64,000 bases of DNA, from the NCBI GenBank assembly GCA_963971405.1, contig OZ020487.1, positions 16,961,344-17,025,343 on the forward strand, written 5' to 3'. Every line of letters begins with the position of its first letter. The stretch's first letter is position 1. The position numbers and the translations under genes were made by a program. Shown here one piece after another: positions 36,101 to 48,100 of this stretch. The notes beneath the pieces were generated by a model. The model saw nothing but the letters and a program-made list of their open reading frames with translations, did no database searches and was not told where the DNA came from. The DNA comes from Psococerastis gibbosa (Eukaryota > Arthropoda > Insecta > Psocodea > Psocidae).

Positions 36101-39100
36101 AGTGGAACAAGTAGGTAGTAGCCAAGTAGATGATTCGGTAGGCTCAGTTCCGCCTATCTCGTTGAGGTCAATGCCAAGCCCCAGAAATAATTAGGCCAGT
36201 GTACTGTATTGTACTATACATATAATATCAAATATTATTGTGAGGGGGCGGGGGAGGGGGGGAGTTATCAACATTTTGCCGAGGGTATAGGCTCGAGATC
36301 TACTGACCAAACAGATCACCGATCACTGTTGACCCGATCATCTATTAGATCTGGCAAATTATGCATTACGAAAACTCACATTAATTTATTAACGTCTTTC
36401 ATTTTCCTATTTTGGACTATAGCTATGCTTCGACCAGGTGCAGCACTGCCTAGAGTTTACCAAAATAACATTCATGAAGCCAATCTGCAATTGCTATGGC
36501 GTAAAGTGTGTAAATAACGTAAAATACATGTAAATAGAAAATAAACTAAGGCAGTAGATTGTATTAGCCAGCCTTATGGATGAGAGTATGTTTATTGTTA
36601 AGCAGAACACATAATTATACAGAATTCATACAGTGTACATTGTACCCACTTCATCTCTATACTTATTAGAGCATAGCATATAAGCTATTTATTTTACCTG
36701 ACAAATTATCTGATATAATCATATTGGGTTTTTGGCTTTTGGCTATTGCTGCACGAAAAGCTATAAGGCTATACTGAATATTCTACTTGTATGATAAGTA
36801 CGGTACCGTATATATAGTCAGTTCAATTCACATAACAGCAATACACAGTTATTACGGACGGGCGATTGCATAATCTCCTCTAATTTGTGGCTATTTGTCG
36901 TTTCAGGTAATTTTACTAGTCAAAATTGCAGACTGCGGGTTTGCAGATAACGATGCTGGGCTGGACTTTGATTTTGAAGATGATGTTCAACCATCTTCAC
37001 AGAATACCCCTGGTAAGTAGAAATTATACGGTACCTTGCAGCTTTAGTCCCGTTTGATTATACTAGTTGAATTTCACCGAATTTAGAAGAGAAGATACTT
37101 ATTACTTTAGGGTGTGGTCATTACTTACTTCTTACTTCGGCCAACGCCCGTACGTAGCCTTTCGGCCATCCAACGCCGTGCCGCCCAGTATAAAAAAGCT
37201 CGTCCCTCCAAAGTTGCCTCGCAAATGACGTCCTTAAGGCCGTCGCAGGTTGCGAGATGTTCTGCAGTTCCTTTAGATGTAAAACACAGGGGGCACAATG
37301 GTGAGTCCACCACCCCAATCCTGTGCAAGTGCTTCTAAAGAAAATCGTGTCCCGTCGCCATTCGGAAAGTCGCCACTGCCACATCTCTCGGAAGGTCCCC
37401 TGGTTTGTTTGATGACACGATGTGTTCCCAGGGCTTTCCTTCCGCCGCTCTTTTTCTTGCCTTTTGGACGGACTCTCTGAAGACGCTGTTTATGCTGCGA
37501 CAGGTACTGTGGTAGGAGATTGGATGGATTGGTTGCTCCATGGTACATCCCTGTGGTGTGGTCATGGACCAGGAAAAGACTAGAAAACTGACCTAGGATC
37601 TAGGTTCTTCAGTTTTCTAGTCTTCTCCTGGTTTTAGAGGTAGGTATAGTCGTAGTTAGCATGAAATCTGAGGGTTTTCTATGTGGCTACTACTACCTAC
37701 TACAATCGTACCCATACTACCTACTACCTAGATAATAGATAAATTATGTGTTTTGTTGAGGAATAATATTATATTTTATTTTATTATTATTTATTTATAT
37801 TTAATTATCTGACGTAGGTCACACACAACCGTCTATTTAGTTTATTATTACAGTACTATCAGCATTATTAGTTCACATCGGTCCATTTAGTTACACAAGC
37901 TTTGCAAACCGCACTATGATTGATGGCGCAAAAATTCCACAAGGATCCCGCGTCTTAACAAAATATGTAGACGTACCTATATAATTATCCCCTTCGCTCC
38001 TGAGGCACATCAAACTTTACAAAAAAAATTCGGGAAAGTGTGGGCGTGGCAGTGGACGTTGTTGATCACATTGGCTTCTGCTAACCTTGCAAACAACAAT
38101 GGCACCTGCCCTCTGTTGACTTTTGCAATATTTCGGCAAAATATTAGACCATGTCGAAGGGAAGTCAAACAGAATATAAGCACCTGATATTGATTGATTG
38201 ATTGATTGATAGGTAAAAGACAATATTTTAGTACCAGCAATCTGATTTTTTGCGTAGAAATAACTATAAATAATGATTTGAAGAAGGGTTTGAAGCCTAT
38301 ACAAAGTCACAGGTCAGTAATAATTCTAATCTTAAAGTGGGTGTGCCACCCGTGGCACAACGGTTCAGTCACAATAATAAGATGGAATGTATGTATAGCA
38401 TGTTATATATTTGGTTTTATACTGCAAATTGAAGAAGAAGCCAATTCAGTTCAACCCTAATACTCAAAGGGGATATGATACTTTTTTGGAGGCCCTGAAA
38501 AATTCAGATGTAAGTCTGATATTGAAGACGATGAGGAGTTGGAGTTTGATTTTAGAAAAAAATGACGATGTTATCGTTGACGATGGTGGCAAACTTGCCA
38601 GAACTGAAGACAATTATGCAGAAGTACAACGCAATATGAATCAGGTTTTCAAGAAAATACAAATAACGTGCACCTTTGCCTCCAGAAGGAGCGGAACTGT
38701 TTCACCCCATTCCACAATATCTTTATTAATCGTCGATTACACTGCAGGTTGGCTGGTTGGCTTGTCAGTCATTCCATTAAAGGTAAAAAACCGTACTAAC
38801 AGAATAACAGTCTCCAAAACGGTGCAAAAGCTTATAATTCAAAGAAAGTACCAACCAACCTACTGTAGTATGAGCAACACATTACTTCAACTGACTCCCA
38901 GTGTGCCACCAGTGGCACAAGTCATAACTCACAAGCTATAGGCAAAAAAAAAATCGGACTCAAGGACCCGAAAATTAGAATTTTCCACAAACGAGATCAT
39001 AATTCAGGAGCGAAGGGGATACGTGTATATAAATAAATAAAAGTATGGTGTATAAGTACTCATTCATGGCATTTGACATGTTTCTTTCTGGCATGCACCT

Positions 39101-42100
39101 TGTACCGTATGTATGTATGTACACGTATTAAGTGTCAATCAATAAAATCATTTTACAGTACGAGTTTATATTGATAGCCTAGTTATTACCATAATGAAAT
39201 AATATACGACTATTAGGTACCATACAGTTCACCTGTGTCGTGCAATAGGTAGCCTGCAACACTTGCGGGTTGCAGCGATCCTATTTTGTATAGAAATTCA
39301 GAGAGAAATGACGTCAAATCCAAATGCATTGATTGGTTGGACACGGTTGAGTCCATGGGGTGATTGTTTGGGCCCAAGCAAGGCGCAAGGAAAATGTCTA
39401 TGAGCATTAAGTAGGTCCATTTATGAGCATAGCAATGGCGGATCCACAGGGAGGGGGGGGGGGTCATGACTCCCCCTAAATTAGTAAATTCGTATGATAG
39501 AAAAAAAATTAAAAAAATTGAATAAAACTCAAATTTTCTGAGAAAAGAAAATTACCTTTCAAACTTACATACTACTTGTGACCCCTCCCCTAAATTTTCA
39601 ACTGGATCCGCCCTTGGAGCATATCCAGGGAGGCCAGAGAGACAAGGGAGGGGGGGACACGCCCCTTAAATATTTGACGAGTTAATACTAGATAGAATTG
39701 GGTTTGCATTGATGAATTTCCACAACTTCCCTCTGACCCATAACAACTTTTGGTATGTCTTGAAATGTAGGTTTACTGTTAAGAGGATATGTAGTTTTGG
39801 AATACTGTGTGTTTTGAAATGGTTACTATATTTTGTATTGTACTAAATTGACGAATATGTAATTTTAACATTATAACATTTCATTCATTCATTCATTCAT
39901 TCCATAAGATAGAAAAGTTCGGGGAATTTAAACTAGATGTAATGAATAAGATTTTATTGTTTATATTCCAAAAAAAATCAAATAAACCTTCGAAAACCAA
40001 TTGATTTAATTGCACTTTTGCACCCCCCCCCCTGGATCCGAGGTTTACAATAATTTTCAAGTTTCTATTTTCCATGTTCCTGTTATTCCTTTTTTTTCTC
40101 TTTTTTAGCGCACAAGGAGCAGGCATTGCAGGAAACGCTGCTTCGAGCTATGCGAAAGCCAGCGGTTCGCGAGCAGATCGGCCAGGTGATCCCAATATTA
40201 AGGGCTATGTCCCCCCAACAAAGACTGACATTGGCTGCTTTAGTCTCAGCACAAATTATGGCACCACAACATGCAGGTTAGTAAGTCCATTTAATATTAT
40301 GTTATATTTTAAAAGATTAATAAAATAATGTATGAAGTGCACCTCATTTCTAATAGAAACAATGGATTTATGCAATTAAAAGAACCGGTCCGAGTATACT
40401 CGAACATGCTTTCCAATTTATCAATTATTAGATAGAGAAATTTTTGGGAAAGTAACCCGTCCGGGTTTTTCCTCAATTTAACACCTAATAAAACATGTCT
40501 GACGGTAGAAATCATCGATCGATAGTAAGGTTCCACAGAAAAATTATTTTTTCAGTCATATTTTTATGAAATTTTAATTATTTTTCTATTTTTTTTTTTT
40601 ACCCCAAAAGCAAACTTTCAACTGGCAAGCGACCCCACGCATTTTATTAACATTAATATAGACTACAATATATGCGAATTTTAAAGAAATCGTTGGAGCG
40701 GTTTTCGAGAAATAATTTTTTTAGACGTTTTTTTTAGTTTTTTTAGAATAAAACCCCCCAAAATTGAGTTAGCCCAAAATTATAAAAATATTCTCGAGGT
40801 ATGATTTTTGTGGTACATGCTTAATTTCATCAAAATCTATCGAGTAGTTTGCCCGGAAATCGATGAACTGACAGAGCGACAGGCAGGGCGACAGAGCGAC
40901 AGACAGACAGACATTTTGTAAAAACCACTTTTTTGGGTTCCTGGGACCTCAAAACGTGTAAATCTGTTGAAATCTCGGATTCGAAATCACAAACCTTTCC
41001 TTATACTACTACGTATAAATTGGAATGCAATAATATCGATACAGGGCAATGTGGCCTACTAAACAATGTATACTGCAAACAGCAGGAAGTCTACATGATC
41101 ATTGAAAAAACCTTCGTAACCACGTTGCTATTTTTTATCACTATTCCTTAATTGATTGAATTTTATAGCCTAATTCAGAGTTAACTGCATTGTTGTGCTT
41201 GGACTATTGGATCTTTTTCACACTCTTGTGAACTCACAAAGCTGTAATGATTTTTGGTTGGTGCTGACAGAAAAAAGTATAGTTGAAGTATATTTTGGTA
41301 CATTTGAATAAAGTTGCAAAAACGCGCAATCTAGTGTATTTTGTTATTAATTTCAGATCAACAAAATATTAAACAGGTCGCTAGCTTATTTGGGGCTCCG
41401 GGAGAAAGCACGAGAAACGTCAGCGAAAAACTTTTGTTACCAATTAGCATAGATATTGCTAAAATATTCCGGGGAATAGGTATAGTATGATAATATTACT
41501 ATGTATTTTTAGGAATACAGTGGTACAGAGCAATGATGCTCTGATGCCTGCAGACCATGTTCCATGCAGTACTGTTTTACTCATAAAAATTAATCAATAT
41601 CAAATTGATCAATAATTAATAAAATAACAAAAAAATCGCCATTTTGCATATATTTTTTGCGTATTATATTTTGCATTTTACAATATTTCAACTATTTAAG
41701 TACTTACTTCCCTGAGGAAAGGCTATCAACAGTAGGTACATTAGGACTGAATACTAAATCTACTAGCTACTACTAAATACTAAATAACCAACTAAAAAGA
41801 GTGCAGTATTCGTCCTAAAGCCTATCTTTGAGGCCAATATACATACATATATGTTATATGTACATTAGGCCTATCACCGTAGCCATTTCGTCAGGGGTTC
41901 GGATAATACAATATTTTTTTTAATCCTGGGGCCACCTGATGCCAAATTTCCTATGACCAGCTTCAGAAAAGGTGGAAAAAAATATTTTTAGTGCACTCGA
42001 ATGTCCCATCTCTTCTATATAAAAATCTTGGTCCGGATGCCTTGTTCATTAGAATACCTATTCAATTTCAAGCTGGAGATGCAGGTCGTAGTTGGAGATC

Positions 42101-45100
42101 AGCTCCACCAGCGCGGGAACGACGGCCGACGTCAGGCCAGTCATATCGGCCGGATATGTCAGCGTTGGTGCCGTCGGCGTGGGACCGTCGGTCGACGATA
42201 CCCCGTCGGCCAGACATCTCAGTGACGGTGCCACCGACACCGCATACATTCAATTTCACCGTCAGTAAGGGTTCTGTCTGGAAGTCAACTACTGTTGGCC
42301 CTAATGACATCAACAGGAGAAGCGATATTGGTAAATTCAACTAATTTAATTTTCTCAAAATGGATAACTCTTTTGTACGGGTTATCTTCATAAGTATCAT
42401 AGATTAATGTTATTCTAATGTAGAGTAGACATTATTAAGTAGATTTCTGATTGGTCTATGCCAGAAGAAAGTGAGGAATGGTTAAACTATCCGGTGCATC
42501 CATGCTACAGAGGTTTGAAGTGACTAAATAACTCCACTTAAAAAAGGACAATACAGTATTTTGAAATGAAAGGTCAAATATAGCCTAAGCCATCATTCTT
42601 TGAAAGGTACCGGTTAAAAGGTACACGGCACAGTGTCGCTACACGTTGGTAGGAAGCCTGGTAGAGGTGCCGTCAAGTGTATTTCTTACGAACAATATCC
42701 AAGCTTTCATGACTACGACCAACTCTGGGTTTTTTGTCGTAATTGGAATCCGCATGTTTAGGTTTATTTATAATTATGGATGGTCATGTTCTAGTTCTAT
42801 CATATTATATCAAAGTCTGGTGAAAGACTGCGTTATCTGTTGGATTCCTCATTCCATTTATCATAGGAAAACTTTCAGTTAGTGTGAGCCACCGTGAGAC
42901 ATCACAGTCCCACACAAGGCATCCCATTTGTGTCATCAATGGGTCCGTGTTTTCAATCATTTCTACTTAGTATTTCCAAGTATTTATTGGCTTGTCGCGA
43001 CGACGATCAGTGCTATTATTTGTCACTAAGTGCCTACCTGTGTCTGTATAGAGCAGCTTGAAGAGAGTACTTTTAAATTATTTTTGCAGATGAGCACGAA
43101 GAATCACCCCATGTCTCAGATTGCGAATATTTTACTTCAGATATGTGCTTAGAAGTCTCACAGTACCCCGAGTAAGTTTAAAAAAATGTTCTATCTCTGG
43201 AGACGCAATCAGCGTCGAAGTTTCCATTAGTTTAACTGCTTAAAGACCCACCATAATTGTTATAAGGGTATCAAACGAACGCATTAAGGAAAATATAAAG
43301 TATTACAAGGTATGATACATTAACTTCTCCATATAACACCTAAAAAAAAAAAATAGCTTCACAGAATAGTTTCATAGATAACGCACTTGTTGCTGTATGC
43401 ACAGAGCATAGTGAAAAATGTGGTAATTAATTAATTAATTAATATGCGTTTCTTTACAGGGCAGAAATTATGGCCAGCATTAAGAAACAGCAACCGCTAA
43501 TGGAATCTTTCTTGTCAGAATTCGGAGATGTACATGGTGGTGGTATGGGTGACATACAGCCAAGAATTCAAAGGTATACGGGTTATAGCCTACTAGTAAG
43601 TTATAGTGCCGACATGGCCGTAGCCAGGATTTTTTTCGGGGGGGGGGGGCTCAGAAATTTCATTGGTTATTACATAGTAGTTTTTATTTTTCCTCTCAAA
43701 ATCCTAGCTATTCTATCTAGTGTCAAGCCATTTAATTTCGGGGGGGGGGGGGGGTGTTTGAACCCCCATGAACCCCCCTGGCCACGGCCTTGAGTGCCAA
43801 TGAAGAATATGTGGTACTTCTTCTCCTTCAACATGTTATTCTTTAAATGCCTCTTCTATCGAAGATTCGCGACCATCATGACAATTTGGAGATTGCTGCT
43901 CAAAAAAGGGAAGTCGTACTTTTGCCAAACCACTGTCTCAGGGTTTTCAACCAGGATGTTCTTCTGCCGGGAGCCCTCAGTCCTAGCTTCTATCTACCCT
44001 TGGAATATTACATGCAGAAGGTGATAGTTTGCGAATAGGTACTATTTCAATGTAATTCCCCCCACTTAGCCGAAGGCGAAGAAATGTTGAGATCTCTCTC
44101 GCCAGGCCGATGCCATGAAATTGAGACTGCGTATTTGTTAAGCTTGCAGAATACTAATTTATTTGACATTAATAATCGGGGGCGGGTATCGCCCAAGGAC
44201 GGATACATCAGGGGGGGTAGGGGGGTAGCTGCCCCCCCCCCCAAAATTTGGTAAAACTATTGTAAATTAAGTAATTACGCTCTAATTTAGTCGATCCCAC
44301 ATATGTTTTTCCTATTTTGACCCTCAGCTACCCCCCCCCCCCCAAAATAGGCTGGATCCGTCCCTGGTGTCGCCTAGGATGATATCGTATACAATACTCG
44401 TATGAGTCGTAATATTGTAATTGTATGTGATTTCTTTATATGTTCTGGCGTGGGGAACATTTTAAAACAACTTTCCTCCTATTTCTTAGTACCGTGAATT
44501 GTACTTCTTTTTATTCCGATAAATTTCATGTTGAGAATTGTGAAATTTTAATGATGTACGCTGTTCTTTGAATTATAGACGGAGGGATGGAAATGATCTA
44601 GGTTCTGGTGAAGGCTATATGTGTCCCTCTTCCGTCAAATATGCCAAGCCAAAGCGGGCGCGAACTACCTCAGGCCTCTGGAAGTTCGTTGTCAATACTG
44701 GAGAATACACACAAACGCTTCGCCTGGAAATGTGCACGTAAGTACCTACATTGAAAATTATATAGTAGCTTATTGAAGTACTCGTATTTGGCCGAAAAAA
44801 ACATATCATTAAAAAAATAATGCTTACACAATTTATAAGCTTCCAGAATTTATAATGAACAATTATATAGGTTACCATATTTGGCATGTAGGCAGGCCTA
44901 TAGGTAGAGAAACTCCAGGAATTGACCGCAAATAAAGTTGTAGTCGTATGAAAGTAAAGATGCAGACCCGACAAATGGATTGGAAAAAGTCTTTAGCCTA
45001 TAATACTCTAATTCTAATAGTTGCGAAAACTTAGAGGATTAGGTTAAGTTATTTAAAGTCAAATTGTAATTTTGCTTGATTTCAGAAAACCGGGGGCTTC

Positions 45101-48100
45101 TTGTTCGTACCTGAATGATAACTTCCGTTCTGTATGCAATCAGGTCTATAACTATCACAGACTAATGTCTTGGGACGAAAAACGAGGACTACACATGGAT
45201 GTTTTTAAGGTACGGTACTGTTTCATATTTTAAGTAACCTATGCACAGGCACACCGCATGCATGCACGTACATGACGACAGAAATCAACGCCATTATCCA
45301 TGGGCATAGCTAGGATTGAATCCAGAGGGGGGCAGGTGCAAATGTTCGATTAAATCGCTTTGTTTTCGCGCGTTTATTTGAAATTTTTTGGAATACGAAC
45401 ATTAAAATCTTATTCATTAAATCTAGTTTAGATTCCGTGCACTACAAAGAAACCCAATTATGTCTTGTGTTAACTTGTCAAATCTTTAGGGGGGGGGGGG
45501 GGGAGCGGCCCCTCTGCACCTCTCTGGCTACGCCTCTGTCATTCTCAATATACATAATATGTAGGCTATATTATATATTAAATCATAATATCATTATCAA
45601 TATCAATCACTAATGCTAATAACAGTAATATTTTTTTCAATGAAGTCATGATCTGGGAACCTAATACTGTATGTAGTTCTAGAGCGTGTGTCTGCAGTGT
45701 CGCTATTGAATTATAGGACATATAACATGGAAATAAAATAAACCCCGTCGCCCGTAGACTACCTAAATCTTGGTAGCTTGCTTGTACTTGTGCGAGTCTC
45801 TACAAGCCATGTGATAGGAGACGTGTCGTAACTCAACACCTATACAGAGGCGACTGAAGAGGTCAATCGGAATCATTAATTAAACTTTTGCATACGATTA
45901 ACCTTTTTTTAAAATAAAAATAAATAAAAACTAATAAAGAATACCTATTGGTTTTTTGTTCTTTTACATGAAAACGCATAATAAATCAGCCAGTACAAAT
46001 AAATTAATTAAAAATTTAAATTAAACAATCAGTACATTACATATACTCGTATTAATGCTTGCTATCATTTACAGTAATACCTACCTAAAGTTACAAGTTT
46101 CCTACCAAGGTATACCTTGGCCTTTGGTAATTTATTCGAATGAAAGTCACATTGACATAAATTGAGTTGAATTTATACAAGTGCAGTTCTAGATAGGATG
46201 TGATTTCACTTGTTTTCGTATATTACTGGTGTAAATTGAAATGGGAACAATGTAAAGTTGTAATATGGTGATGTTATTGAATTTATACAGGTTCCAAGCT
46301 GTTGCTCGTGCCACGTGCAAGGCTATACAACGCGACTCCCTCCGAACGACTATCCATTCGCTGAAAAGAGAAAAGAAGTTCTTCCCATTGGCCCACCGTC
46401 GGTATGATTATTTATTTATTAGAAGTAGATGGGGTTTAGGTCTGAAAAATGGTCGAGGCTCCTCTTTCTAATTTTTCTTGGCCAATTATGATTTTTTCAT
46501 CCATCCGTCCGCCAGTATGGTTAATTGAGAAACCGTGGGCTTAATGAATACCTAATTATCGATTTCATTAAAAAGGTTCTTAGGCCGTATCTTTATCTGG
46601 ACTTTTTAAAGGGGTGTTGACGAGTTACCTTCAAACGAGTGTTTGTAATTTTAAATTGCTTTCATATTGTGACGAATTCAATTAAGGCTTTAATTTTGAT
46701 ATTGTTACTATAAGTTAGTTTTTTATTATTACATTTGCAGAGCTCTGGGGTGAAGCGAGAAATTCCAAGGCCGGGAAGGCCAGGCGCCTCAACACAATTT
46801 CAAAATATCCATTCTCATGTGCCACCGAAAGAACTAAATACACCCTCCAGTGAATTTTCAATCGAACAATCCATCTCAGAATATCATCATTACCCACCAG
46901 TTCAAAGCCAATCTATAGTCACCCAGAACAACTTCGTAGGTCTTGACGTTCAGCCAACCACACAAAGCATTGCTTTCCCCCAAAATACAAGACTGCGTCC
47001 ACAGCAACAAAGTCAACAGCATCCGCATCCGCCGAAATTACATCAGCAATTACCTCAATTTCCTGCCTCTAATTTTAACTTTAATCGGCCACAAAATTCA
47101 CAAAACTTGCAAAAGCAACCTCCTACTGGTTTCCCACAGCGACCACATTTTACTGACGTCCATGAAAGTGGAAGTATAAAAAACACAATTCATACTCCTG
47201 TGGGGCTGGTTGATCATCTAGTACCTCCTGGTCCGCCTTTACTTTTGGAGCATGAGAAGACGCCAGTCTTTGATAATAGAAGAAGAAATTTTACTACGAA
47301 CAGGTAGGACTAAACTGTGATGCAAAATATACGAAAACTTGCTAAAACTGTAGCTTAGTAGCCTACAGTAAAATCAATAAATAAATATTGACTTTTTTGG
47401 TTCTATTACTAAGCCCGCTTAGCAGAGTTAGTATTGGGGTGCAACACAGTGTTTAAGGAAGTTAATACGATGAACGATATTTAAAATTTAAGTAACGCTT
47501 TCATGTTATTATTTTATTCTTGTTATTAGCCTATTTAAATTATTATTATTGAATCGACTGGTGTATTTAGCCAAAGATTCGAAGATAATAATAATAAAAA
47601 TTATAACTAGATAAGCGTCACTTCGAGCCTAATTCCGTATTAAATAATTTAGGGAAGATTTATATAATTTTATAGCTGATTTTTTCATTGCAAGTCGACT
47701 CTAATATTAATACTTTCTAGAGATGATTAAAAATTATTATTAACAATTTTGTTTAGGTATCAAGAAGGCCAGCATATTGATAAGAACTTCAATAACAAGA
47801 TCCCCATGCTCTCTGAAGAAGCTGCAGCACCAATCTCACCTATTCCAGTGCCTATGCATGAAAGAACGAGCCCTCCGAGCGTTAGGTTTCCTGAACAACC
47901 AAGACCTACACCCAGTCAAACTCAAGAAAATAATAGAGTCACCTTCAAACCAGCCGAGAATCAGATATTTGGCTCTAAGCTCCATACTAAACCACCTCAA
48001 AGGCCTAACAGACCAGTGTTTGTAACTCCAACCCCTTCTTCGAGCGATACCAGAGGAGGCCTAGACAGTGCAATTAAAATTACCCCAAAGCCATACAAAA

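Larger units (their letters stand above)
30126..36906 (+). other. First coding intron of the spaetzle-like gene
   Basis: This 6.8-kb intron is bounded by ACG|GTAAGT and TTTCAG|GTA. It contains MITEs at 30545-30809 and 33017-33368, a copy of a dispersed arm at 32213-32331 (the same sequence as the inverted repeat at 48748-49083), a tandem duplication at 35500-35662 and G-tract debris near 31875 and 36242. No other coding exon was found. Confidence 0.6.

Noticed and set aside
37114-37480. Plus-strand open frames opposite the LINE fragment
   Set aside because: They are shadows of the minus-strand retrotransposon frame with its clear CxxC...H...C finger.
38411-38941. 176-codon open frame as a host gene
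   Set aside because: It lies wholly inside an element with 16-bp inverted ends, has no recognised domain and no conserved splice structure.
42068-42340. Minus-strand open frames opposite spaetzle exon 5
   Set aside because: The plus-strand frame is bounded by splice sites in phase with both neighbours; the opposite frames exist because the exon is GC-rich.
43794-44038. Possible extra exon of the spaetzle-like gene
   Set aside because: No acceptor/donor pair keeps phase with the flanking exons, and a related copy exists at 600-788, so it is treated as a dispersed repeat.
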